Translations under genes and position numbers: made by a program
The notes under the pieces: model-generated
What the model saw: only the letters and a program-made list of their open reading frames with translations
Database searches by the model: none
What the model was told of the DNA's origin: nothing
In this document: one piece after another, positions 8,765 through 17,090 of the stretch
How positions within the stretch are numbered: position 1 is the stretch's first letter
How the letters are laid out: the number at the start of each line of letters is the position of its first letter
Assembly (NCBI GenBank): GCA_965277535.1
Contig: OZ255825.1
Coordinates: 2,666,001 to 2,730,000, forward strand
Direction: 5' to 3'
DNA length: 64,000 nt
Source: Ilyomonas sp965277535
Lineage (GTDB): Bacteria > Bacteroidota > Bacteroidia > Chitinophagales > Chitinophagaceae

Positions 8765-10070
8765 ACCCTTTTTTTAGATGAATTTTCTGCAACACCCATT
8801 CGCCAATGGCTTGCCCTTTTTCCTGCCCGCTTACCACGGCAGCATGGTAATGAATGCCGCCATAAAATCTTGAAATAGCAGCTTCGTTAGCTGCCTCCAT
8901 GAATGAGTTGAAATGACGTGGAGGTAAATTAAATTCTGTTTCCGTATCATCAGTGTAAGAAAAATGATCTCCGAAGATGTGAGTAAGAGCAACAGCCGCT
9001 GAGGTTGAAATAATGCTATGTCCGCTGGTATATTCGGGAAAAGGTGGCGTTTGCAAAAAAGGTCGCCAGGCTTCATCAATATAACGGTTGATGTAGGTTT
9101 CAGGACGAATGGAATTGCTGCGATACTTTTCGTCCCAACAACTAATAAATGCATCAAAGATGGCAATGGACGTTAATGTATAAGCGCATGCACTTTTAAT
9201 GATATTGCTATTGCTTTGCCGGCAGGCAAGTGCGGTAATGTTTATCCAATGGCCGCCGGGCGATATTTTTTTTGACGCGAAATACAAATGCCCGCTGGTG
9301 TTGAGGTCGAAAGGATTGCAATCCCAAAATGCAGCGATGGTTTTTTGTTCTTTCGACAGTTTGTTGCCTGCATCATATACCTGGAAAGCCTCGTTATAAA
9401 AAAGAGAGCCGGAATCTTTGCTGAAAACAACAGGTGGCACCGGTTTAAATTGGCTGGCAGAATCCATTGTGAGGCATCTGATTCTGTTCCAGTAAGGCTC
9501 TACCGCTGCAAAATAGCCGGGTGGCGTAGGGCTCCATTTTCCTTCTCCTTTTAAATACGTATATCGGCGCAAGGTGCGTGTTTCTTTGTAATGATCTTTG
9601 GCAGCCCAGGCCAGAATACTGTCTGCCACCCTTTTTCCGTATTGCAAAGAATGGTTGTAAACAGTGATGTCTATCTTTTTGTTTTTGTACCATTTTAAAA
9701 TGTGTTGCAATGAATCTTCCAGCGCAGCATCGGAATACACCAGTTGCCCGCTCACCTGCAGAAAAGAATATACGGCTGCCAATGAAGAAAAAATGTTATT
9801 TGTAGGTGCTGGAATCAGAGGAAAAGAAGGCAATTGTGTGTGCAGAGAAAGGTAGCCCGGATATGAATGAACAAGCGCTTCGTAAGCAGCAATGTTTGCA
9901 TAAGCATACATACGACTGGCTGCCGGTGGAGAAAACACATCGTGCACCATCACATCGGTTAATGCTTTTTCGGCACGGTGCAAAGGCGCAGCATCTTCAT
10001 TCCATTGTTGGAGTTGTGCGTTGCTTCTCAAACATAAGAAAGTTACGATCACAACGCACGCTGTTTTCAT
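8763..10070 (-). CDS. Secreted vanadium-dependent haloperoxidase-like protein (PAP2 superfamily)
   Basis: This 435-residue protein has a signal peptide (MKTACVVIVTFLCLRSNAQ). It carries the full vanadate/phosphate pocket signature: Lys315 and Arg322 in KYRSNSIRP, Ser-Gly-His at 349-351 in YTSGHS, and Arg401 and His407 in SRFYGGIH. Family members oxidise halides with H2O2 or act as acid phosphatases; sequence alone does not decide which. The ATG overlaps the stop of the upstream gene in ATGA, implying translational coupling. The gene closes the ROK-SusC-SusD-redoxin-monooxygenase-propeller cluster. Its stop codon lies within a recurrent motif copy that forms a hairpin. Confidence 0.85.
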   Translation of the reverse strand: MKTACVVIVTFLCLRSNAQLQQWNEDAAPLHRAEKALTDVMVHDVFSPPAASRMYAYANIAAYEALVHSYPGYLSLHTQLPSFPLIPAPTNNIFSSLAAVYSFLQVSGQLVYSDAALEDSLQHILKWYKNKKIDITVYNHSLQYGKRVADSILAWAAKDHYKETRTLRRYTYLKGEGKWSPTPPGYFAAVEPYWNRIRCLTMDSASQFKPVPPVVFSKDSGSLFYNEAFQVYDAGNKLSKEQKTIAAFWDCNPFDLNTSGHLYFASKKISPGGHWINITALACRQSNSNIIKSACAYTLTSIAIFDAFISCWDEKYRSNSIRPETYINRYIDEAWRPFLQTPPFPEYTSGHSIISTSAAVALTHIFGDHFSYTDDTETEFNLPPRHFNSFMEAANEAAISRFYGGIHYHAAVVSGQEKGQAIGEWVLQKIHLKKG

Positions 10071-13000
10071 TTTGTGTTCCATTGTATCACCTGCACTTTA
10101 TCTTCGTTTTTACCGACAACTATTCGTTTGTTTTCGCCGCTTTTTATTTCAACCAATCTTCTTACATCACCCCCCATATAACAACCGCTGTTGTAAGGCG
10201 CAACAGGCTGAAAGGTTCGGTTGCCTATGCCTTTCAGCAGCAAACCAACAGAGGCATCGTCTTTTCCCAACTGCGTTTTGTAAGAAAAATAATTGCCGCC
10301 AAGTAAGATGTCGGGCCTGCCATCTTTATCAAAATCTTCAACAATGGCGCCCCACACTTTTGAAACCTGCGCTTCAAGTGGAAAGGGTTGAAACTGGAAT
10401 TGGTCGTTGCCGTTATTGTATAAAATTCCTGAAGACAGTTGGTTGCAGGTAAACAATTTTGCTCTCGCGATTTGTTCTTTTGAAAAAATATCATTCAACG
10501 TTACATCCGCATAATCGCTGTATTTAATAAACCTCTTTTTTAGCGTTGGAATAGCATCCAGCAATTCATCTTTGGATGCCATCGGATAGCTCTTCCCGTT
10601 GATATAATAACAGACAATCGGGTCAACAATACCATCGTTATTAAAATCGGCAGCGTACAAAGTCATTGGGTGTTTTTCGTCCGCCTTGAATTGATTGTTA
10701 TAACCACAGTTGCCAAGGATAAAATCAATCTTACCATCACCGTCCACATCAGCCGGTGTGATGGATGCCCACATGCCGTTGAGCTTTGTTAATCCTGCAT
10801 TATCCGAAATGTTTTTCAGCTTGCCCCTTTCGTTATCAAACAAGAGTACCGGCATCCAATCACCGGCAATCAGTAGTACGGGAAAATGGTTATTATGAAT
10901 ATCGGCAAAACAAGCCGCCGTTACCATGCCCGGCAAGCGCAATTGAGGACATACTGAATCGGTAACATCGGTAAAATGAATGGTGCTCCCTTTTGAATCG
11001 TTGTGCAGCAAATAGCTTTTGGAAGAGAGCGGAAATGAGCCCGGAGCACCTCTTCCGCCAACAAACAAATCGAGGTAACCATCATTATCAAAATCGCCAA
11101 CGGCAATGGCACATTTAGGGTTAAGCATGGAAGGCAAAGCGCCTGAAGATTTGGTAAAATTTCCTTTGCCATCATTGATGTACAATCTGTCTGCATATTC
11201 CGGCGAAGCCTCATCGTACATATTGCCGCCGCTTACCACATACAAATCAGGAAACCCATCGTTGTTGACATCGAAAAAAACGGCGTTTACGCTTTCACTC
11301 GCAGAATCAGCCGCCCAGGGCTGGGAAGAAGCCGGAACAAGCTTTCCGTCTTTGTTTTGCAGATATAATACAGAAGATTGATTGATGTCTCCACCCAAAA
11401 AAACATCTTCCAAGCCATCGCCGTTTACATCGGCTTTTGCCAACGCAGGTCCTTCTTTCGACAATTGATAAGGCAACAACGGCTCTGATTTGAAATCAAT
11501 AAAATCGTTTTGTTTATGAATGAAATTTAAACCTGTTGCTTCCGTTACATCTTCAAACATTTTTTTTGAAGGAAAGGTTTGTTTTTGCCCAATTTCTTTG
11601 GCTTCTGTTTGCTTTATTGTAAGTGTTTGATCGGGATCTACATTTTGTAAAAGGGTTTGTTTTCCGTTAGGCCAGGTAATTTTTATTTGGTCAATCATTT
11701 TGTTTTGCGCCAAACCAAACAACAACTCACCTGATACGGTTGACTGATAGCCGCGCACCGGATACAATTCCTGGTATTGCGTGCATTTGTCTGCCGTTGT
11801 AACTTCTGCTTTTGCTCCGTAAGCCTGCGTGTTCATTCCCTCGCCCACCAAATGAAGTTTGATGTAATGATTGTGCATCAAATCCCTTGCATTATTGCGA
11901 TACAAAAGCGCAGGCTCATTGTTGTTGCACACTACCAAATCAAGTGCGCCATCATTATCAAAATCGGCATACGCCGCAGCGTTTGAAACGGTTGGCAAAT
12001 CAAAACCCCAGTCTTTGGTTTTGTTTAAAAAGGTAAGATTATGATTGTTTTGAAAAATATAATTGCTCAGTTTATTAGAAGGCATTTGCCGCACCAAATC
12101 AAAGGTTCGAAAGTTTTGATTGCCCTTTTTGGCGGCTTCTATTTTTGCATCGGCTACGCTAAATTTTAAAAAGTCCATGTTGGTAAAATCGCGCAGATAG
12201 CCGTTGCTTACAAACAAATCTTTCCAGCCATCGTTGTCAAAATCGGCAAGCAACGGGCTCCAGCTCCAATCGGTGTTTGATACGCCTGCCAACTGACCAA
12301 TTTCACTAAAACGAACATTGCCTTTATCATCTGCACCATCGTTCAACTGAAGCATGTTGCGCATCTGCTGGTAATAATAACCGCTGTCAACTAATAAATG
12401 ATACTGGTCGTAATCATCAGGACCTTTCAATAATTTTTGACGATGATTGTCTTCCGGCAACATATCCAATGTAAACACATCGGGGCGGCCATCGTTGTTG
12501 TAATCGGCAATGTCGGCTCCCATCGAATACTTGGAAATATGAGCAAACGATTTTTGAAGCGATTCGGTAAATGTGCCATCGCCGTTGTTTACATAATAGC
12601 AATCTTTTTCGGTGTAATCGCTGGTGGTGTAAATGTCGGGCCAGCCGTCTTTATTGATGTCGGAGATGGTAACGCTCAAACCAAAGTTCAGTGCATTGTT
12701 TACGATGCCGGCTTGTAGTGTAACATCGGTAAAATGTGACTTGCCAGCCGCATCTTTATCATTCCGAAACAAGCGATTGCCAAAGCTGAAGTTTGGTTTT
12801 GCCCTTATTTTACTGGTGTTGATAAAAGGATCGTAGCTATTGTTGGAATGATTGAGCAGAAACATATCCAAATCGCCATCACCATCATAATCGAAAAAAG
12901 CAGCCTGCGTAGATTGCGTACCGGGCGCATCCAGCCCATATTCTTTTGCCTCTTCTTTAAAATGGGGAACGCCGTTTTGGATGCCCTGGTTGATGAACAG

Positions 13001-13456
13001 TTCGTTGCTTAATTTATCAGGATCGCTAAACTTACCGGAATGGCAAACATAAATATCCAACAACCCATCGCCGTTTACATCAGCAACGCTAACGCCGGTG
13101 CTCCAGGTGCCATTGCCTTCAACGCGTGCTTCTTTGGTTTTATCATCAAATTTAAAATTGCCCTTATTGATAAATAATTTGTTGGAGGAAGTATTGGACG
13201 AGAAAAAAATATCGGGCAATCCATCCCCATTAAAATCGCCGATGCCAACACCTGCGCCATTGTATAAGTATTCATAACGCAGCACGTTTAATGAATCGTC
13301 TTCTTTGATATTGTTTAAAAAATTAACGCCGGTTTGCTTTGCATCGAGTAAAGAAAACAGAGGCAGGTTAGTGCTCGATTGCACTTTTTTCTGTGCAAAA
13401 CAAAAAGAGACAGAAACGCAAAAAATAGGCAAAAACAAAAGTGATTTCCTGATCAT
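10067..13456 (-). CDS. FG-GAP/VCBS repeat protein with ASPIC/UnbV domain (CRTAC1-like)
   Basis: The start at 13456 gives 1129 residues with the signal peptide MIRKSLLFLPIFCVSVSFCFAQ; an alternative ATG lies at 13486. About thirteen calcium-binding loops of the DxDGDG type are visible, such as DFNGDGLPDIFF, DYDGDGDLDMFL, DFDNDGALDLVV and DVDGDGKIDFIL. They are arranged as two integrin-like beta-propellers. Between them an ASPIC/UnbV segment contains GELLFGLAQ and IKITWPNGKQTLLQN. The protein is probably extracellular or surface-attached; the molecular role of this family is not established. It starts 10 nt after the monooxygenase stop and its own stop overlaps the haloperoxidase start, so it is mid-operon. 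Confidence 0.87.
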   Translation of the reverse strand: MIRKSLLFLPIFCVSVSFCFAQKKVQSSTNLPLFSLLDAKQTGVNFLNNIKEDDSLNVLRYEYLYNGAGVGIGDFNGDGLPDIFFSSNTSSNKLFINKGNFKFDDKTKEARVEGNGTWSTGVSVADVNGDGLLDIYVCHSGKFSDPDKLSNELFINQGIQNGVPHFKEEAKEYGLDAPGTQSTQAAFFDYDGDGDLDMFLLNHSNNSYDPFINTSKIRAKPNFSFGNRLFRNDKDAAGKSHFTDVTLQAGIVNNALNFGLSVTISDINKDGWPDIYTTSDYTEKDCYYVNNGDGTFTESLQKSFAHISKYSMGADIADYNNDGRPDVFTLDMLPEDNHRQKLLKGPDDYDQYHLLVDSGYYYQQMRNMLQLNDGADDKGNVRFSEIGQLAGVSNTDWSWSPLLADFDNDGWKDLFVSNGYLRDFTNMDFLKFSVADAKIEAAKKGNQNFRTFDLVRQMPSNKLSNYIFQNNHNLTFLNKTKDWGFDLPTVSNAAAYADFDNDGALDLVVCNNNEPALLYRNNARDLMHNHYIKLHLVGEGMNTQAYGAKAEVTTADKCTQYQELYPVRGYQSTVSGELLFGLAQNKMIDQIKITWPNGKQTLLQNVDPDQTLTIKQTEAKEIGQKQTFPSKKMFEDVTEATGLNFIHKQNDFIDFKSEPLLPYQLSKEGPALAKADVNGDGLEDVFLGGDINQSSVLYLQNKDGKLVPASSQPWAADSASESVNAVFFDVNNDGFPDLYVVSGGNMYDEASPEYADRLYINDGKGNFTKSSGALPSMLNPKCAIAVGDFDNDGYLDLFVGGRGAPGSFPLSSKSYLLHNDSKGSTIHFTDVTDSVCPQLRLPGMVTAACFADIHNNHFPVLLIAGDWMPVLLFDNERGKLKNISDNAGLTKLNGMWASITPADVDGDGKIDFILGNCGYNNQFKADEKHPMTLYAADFNNDGIVDPIVCYYINGKSYPMASKDELLDAIPTLKKRFIKYSDYADVTLNDIFSKEQIARAKLFTCNQLSSGILYNNGNDQFQFQPFPLEAQVSKVWGAIVEDFDKDGRPDILLGGNYFSYKTQLGKDDASVGLLLKGIGNRTFQPVAPYNSGCYMGGDVRRLVEIKSGENKRIVVGKNEDKVQVIQWNTK

Positions 13457-13466
13457 AAAAAAGTTA

Positions 13467-14774
13467 CTAAAGACGAATGTTTTCATCTCCTTTTTGATAC
13501 GGCAAAAAAACAAATATTAATGTCATCATTTCGTCGGTTGAATACATGTCGCCAAACGACCAAACTAATTTTGGCGGATTGTGTGGGTTGAATGGATTGT
13601 TGGTAGTATTGTCATACGTGCCTATGATGTGCACCGTTGAACCTTTGGCTACCCGCACCAAATGCTGAAATTTATAAAGCTCCTGCCAGCGAAAATCCCA
13701 GGCCGGAATGTGTACCAGCTTTGTTGTATCGCCATTGGGCGCAGTAACGAAAGCCGTAAATTCTTTGCCTAAGTAATGCATGTGAGGCCATACATACATC
13801 AAAGAAAAATCTTCACCAGGATTGGTTACATCCAGCCGGAATGTTTTTATTTTATTTGGCTCGATGTAAAAAGTAGGATCAATTTCTTTTTCACCAATAC
13901 CTCCTGAACCAAAAGAGATAATTTTAACCCTGCGCTCGACCGGCGTTTTTGTAAAAAAAAGATTGACGCCCGAAATGCTGCTGGTATCAATGGCAGAAGG
14001 AGCATAATGAACCGTTAGTAAAATAACGCCGCGCTTTGGCATTACCCAGCCAAAGCCTTTTGGATAAGATTCGTAATCTGAACCAGGTATCCAGCCGCCA
14101 TAATACGTGATTTGTTTTTGATAAGTTTGATACTGAGTCGCTTTAGTTCGGTCGTCTGCCGACAAGTTAATGAACGACGTCGTATTGTAAATATCAATGC
14201 TCGTATCCAACACGGGATGCACAGCATAATTAGCATGATGAATTAGTTTTTTATCGTTACTAAAAAACTCAATGGCTTCTACGTTTTGCGAATCTTTTAA
14301 TTCAAACGGAATTTTAAAAATGACAAATATTTCAGAATTGTCTCCTTTTACATGAAACGTATCTTTTGCCATTAATACCATGTCGGGCTTGCGGTTGTAC
14401 ATCGTTCCAGTAACAACGGGCTTATCGGCAGAAGCTGTTGTTTCGGTTCCTTTAGGTGCTTTATCATCTATCCATTTTACAATTGTTGCAATTTCCTTTT
14501 GCGACAAAGAACGGTCATTGGCAAAGTGCACATACTTGTTATCTGCCTTCCACGGCGGCATGTATTTTTTTTGTACAACCGCTTTTATGAAACTCACTCT
14601 TTTGGCAACATCATCGTATGTTAATAAAGAAAATGGAGCCGGTTCGCCGGGTTTATGGCAGCTGCTGCATTTTGCATCAATAATGGGTTTGACGTCTTTA
14701 TAATAAGTGAGGTTTTGCGCTTTACAATGTAATATCCATGCAAAACAAAAAAAGAGCAAACAAAGCTTTTGCAT
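13467..14774 (-). CDS. Fusion of mono-haem cytochrome c and PHM-type copper monooxygenase
   Basis: This 435-residue protein has a signal peptide (1-19). A cytochrome-like domain carries one haem site, CSSCH (36-40). The C-terminal part matches type II copper, ascorbate-dependent monooxygenases (PHM/DBH fold). Candidate CuH ligands are His179-His180 and His256 (LTVHY). Candidate CuM ligands are His331 and His333 (PHMHYLG) and Met416 (TDEMM). All six expected ligands can be placed. Such enzymes hydroxylate C-H bonds using O2 and electrons, which the fused haem could supply. It begins 1 nt after the redoxin stop. From memory, fused redoxin-cytochrome-monooxygenase proteins exist in other phyla, which would support a joint function. 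Confidence 0.82.
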   Translation of the reverse strand: MQKLCLLFFCFAWILHCKAQNLTYYKDVKPIIDAKCSSCHKPGEPAPFSLLTYDDVAKRVSFIKAVVQKKYMPPWKADNKYVHFANDRSLSQKEIATIVKWIDDKAPKGTETTASADKPVVTGTMYNRKPDMVLMAKDTFHVKGDNSEIFVIFKIPFELKDSQNVEAIEFFSNDKKLIHHANYAVHPVLDTSIDIYNTTSFINLSADDRTKATQYQTYQKQITYYGGWIPGSDYESYPKGFGWVMPKRGVILLTVHYAPSAIDTSSISGVNLFFTKTPVERRVKIISFGSGGIGEKEIDPTFYIEPNKIKTFRLDVTNPGEDFSLMYVWPHMHYLGKEFTAFVTAPNGDTTKLVHIPAWDFRWQELYKFQHLVRVAKGSTVHIIGTYDNTTNNPFNPHNPPKLVWSFGDMYSTDEMMTLIFVFLPYQKGDENIRL

Positions 14775-14775
14775 A

Positions 14776-15387
14776 TCAGTAGTCGTTAATTAAACAGCCG
14801 TAAGCTGTTGTTTTTTTTACAGGTATTTCTTTATTAGAAAGCGAAGCATCTATTGCATCCTGCAGGTAATGTTTTGAAACAATTAGTTTTTGTTGCCCCC
14901 AGCCTTGCGCCCAGTCGTCAATGGCGCCGGTATAAATTCTTTTTCCTTCCTTGTTCACCAATATCACTTCAGGAGTTACCGTAGCAGCCACATAGCGTGT
15001 TAGTTTTTTATTTTCATCAATCACAAAAGGAAATAACATTTTATAGGTGGAGATGAACGATTTGATTTCTTCTTCTTTGTAGGACGAACTTCCAATGCAG
15101 CCATAAAACTCTACCTGTCCGCCGTATTGCTGAAACAGTTTGTTGAGAGTTAGCGTATAATTTTTACTTAGCGGGCAATCGGGCGATAAATAGATAAATA
15201 AAAGCAGTGGTTTGTCAGGATAAGAAATATGAAAATTAACGGTGCCGGTATCAGTTAACCTTTTTACAGTAAAAGTTGAAATAAGAGGCAGCATAAGTTT
15301 TTCTGTGCTCCCCTTTTTTGATTGCGCCGCTGCGGGTTGAACGGATAGCAGAACAACGCTTACCAACAAAAAAGTTACCTTCCTCAT
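14776..15387 (-). CDS. Secreted redoxin (AhpC/TSA or thioredoxin-like fold)
   Basis: The start at 15387 gives 203 residues with a signal peptide ending PAAAQ. The active-site region is YLSPDCPLSKNY with Cys71, a single resolving-type site rather than CxxC. A cis-proline-like TPEVILV follows and the C-terminus ends TAYGCLI, a second conserved Cys. This is the redoxin type found beside or fused to cytochrome c/copper monooxygenases. It may reduce a thiol, peroxide or copper centre in the periplasm. It follows a strong hairpin downstream of SusD, so its level may be set by partial termination, and it is tightly coupled to the next gene. Confidence 0.8.
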   Translation of the reverse strand: MRKVTFLLVSVVLLSVQPAAAQSKKGSTEKLMLPLISTFTVKRLTDTGTVNFHISYPDKPLLLFIYLSPDCPLSKNYTLTLNKLFQQYGGQVEFYGCIGSSSYKEEEIKSFISTYKMLFPFVIDENKKLTRYVAATVTPEVILVNKEGKRIYTGAIDDWAQGWGQQKLIVSKHYLQDAIDASLSNKEIPVKKTTAYGCLINDY

Positions 15388-15411
15388 TTCTTTCACACTC
15401 CTTATTTGAAT

Positions 15412-15454
15412 GAAAACAAAAATCCGGATAAATGTCGTCCGGATTTTTGTTTTC
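15412..15454 (-). terminator. Strong intra-cluster terminator/attenuator after SusD
   Basis: The arms at 15412-15428 and 15438-15454 are a perfect 17-bp inverted repeat with a 9-nt loop; the core is ATCCGGA/TCCGGAT and the flanks are A- and U-rich. It lies between the SusD stop (15468) and the redoxin start (15387). It probably makes SusC/SusD more abundant than the downstream oxidative genes. Confidence 0.8.
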
Positions 15455-15467
15455 ATTGTTAAATTAT

Positions 15468-17069
15468 TTATTGTGCATCCCACCACACACGACCAGTAGG
15501 GTCTTGCGGTGAGCCATAACCCTGGTCTTGCTCCATCTGCGCAAAAGCTGCCACCTGGTTTGTATAATTTGCATTGGTGTTAGGAAGCGCTGTTATAGGT
15601 GCGCGCCTCGGCAATACAAGTGGCGAGCCATGTGATGTTAATGGCTCCCAGGCAAGGGTAGAAGTGGTGTTGGGATAACCGGTGCGTTTCCACCATGCCC
15701 ACGCCTCGCTTGGCTGGCGGTAAAAATCAATGTATGCCTGGCAAGCTATCTGGTCAATGGCTTTTGTAGCGTCAAAAGCCACTCCAGGTGAAGCTAAATA
15801 GGCACTGATTTGAACAGGCGTTACTGCCGTATAACCTGAAATTTTTGCTGCTGTTGCCCGTTGGTCGTAGAAAGTAATGGAAGCTGTTACTCCTTGTGTG
15901 TACCAGTTAGAAGCGACATCAGAAGTAATGCCTCTGGCCGCCAGTTCAGCACGAATAAAGCAATACTCTGCATACGTAAGAAACGGGTAAAATCCAACGC
16001 CACTGCCAACACCATTGCCATCTCCTTCATCATAGTTGGGAGTAAACAACCTATGCTGTACGGCCGATAGCGTATCGGTTGTTGAATACAAAGCGGCATA
16101 TTGAGGAAGGTGCGATGTGTCGGGATTGGTGAAGCTTCCTATGTATTGCCCGTTTTTGTTTTGGCGATAAAAAATAGGCAAACGCGGATCAGCATGGGCA
16201 GTAAAAAAATCAACCACTGGCTTGGCGGCTAAAAAGCCGGCAGGGTTAAAATTGCCACCAGCATCCGCGTATGACGGACCTACCAACAGAACCCAGCTAT
16301 CAGCAACCGAAGACATTTGTTTCGGGTCTGCCAATACTTCCGTTGCGATAGATTTTAATTTATCGGGAGAGCGTTTCATCAGGCGCATGGCAATTTTTAA
16401 ACGCAGTGCATTGCCAGCTTTTATCCATTCGCCTACCTCGTCTGTTGCCGAACCATAAAACGGGTCTTTAGCGCCAAATAAAGTTTGTGTAGCACTTTGC
16501 GTTGTTTCCAAAGTAGTTACGGCTGCTTTAATTTGCTGGTCAAGTGTATCAAACAAAGCCGGTTGCGGGTCGTAAACAGGCGTTTGCGTTCCGCCATATC
16601 TTGCCTGAAAAGCCTGCGTATAAGGAATGCTTCCGTTAATGTCGCTCACATAAAAAGCATAATAAGCTTTAAAAATAGAAGCTATGTTCACTTCATACAC
16701 TCTTGCCGCCTGCGCATCTGCGCTCATTTTAGAAACCAGATGCGAAATATCTGACAAATCCAATCCAACCTGAGAGTAAAATGTGCCATACCGATAATCA
16801 AAATGGTCTGCTTCCACTCCCGTAAAATTATAACCGTTTCCCTGGGCACTTGTAGTGTACTGCATCCATTCGTTCAAATCCCTATAAAAATCATAGTAAT
16901 ATTCAAAGCTGTTTTGAGTTGAGGAAGCGGCTGCTAAAAACTGATCGCCCGGGTCAACCGAATACAGCACATTCGGGTCAATGTTGGCATTTACAAAACT
17001 TTCTTTTTTACAGGCAGTAAACAGCAATGCCGCAAAAGAAATGGTAATGATGATATTATTGAGTTTCAT
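15468..17069 (-). CDS. SusD/RagB-family nutrient-binding outer-membrane lipoprotein
   Basis: This 533-residue protein has a lipoprotein signal (FAALLFTAC, lipid-modified Cys near 20). It has the SusD-like_2 pattern: an early NVLYSVDPGDQFLAAASS, then ANIASIFKAYYAFYVSDING-like TPR helices, and a late FIDFYRQPSEAWAWWKRTGYPN-type signature. In these families the lipoprotein forms a lid over the SusC pore and captures the substrate. It starts 21 nt after SusC. The ligand cannot be predicted. No carbohydrate-active enzyme lies in this cluster, so the ligand may not be a plain polysaccharide. Confidence 0.88.
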   Translation of the reverse strand: MKLNNIIITISFAALLFTACKKESFVNANIDPNVLYSVDPGDQFLAAASSTQNSFEYYYDFYRDLNEWMQYTTSAQGNGYNFTGVEADHFDYRYGTFYSQVGLDLSDISHLVSKMSADAQAARVYEVNIASIFKAYYAFYVSDINGSIPYTQAFQARYGGTQTPVYDPQPALFDTLDQQIKAAVTTLETTQSATQTLFGAKDPFYGSATDEVGEWIKAGNALRLKIAMRLMKRSPDKLKSIATEVLADPKQMSSVADSWVLLVGPSYADAGGNFNPAGFLAAKPVVDFFTAHADPRLPIFYRQNKNGQYIGSFTNPDTSHLPQYAALYSTTDTLSAVQHRLFTPNYDEGDGNGVGSGVGFYPFLTYAEYCFIRAELAARGITSDVASNWYTQGVTASITFYDQRATAAKISGYTAVTPVQISAYLASPGVAFDATKAIDQIACQAYIDFYRQPSEAWAWWKRTGYPNTTSTLAWEPLTSHGSPLVLPRRAPITALPNTNANYTNQVAAFAQMEQDQGYGSPQDPTGRVWWDAQ

Positions 17070-17090
17070 ACTTTTTGTTTTGAATGAATT

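Noticed and set aside
9806..10452. Long frames on the plus strand opposite the haloperoxidase and propeller genes
   Set aside because: The opposite strand carries strong families with intact motifs, so these are shadows.
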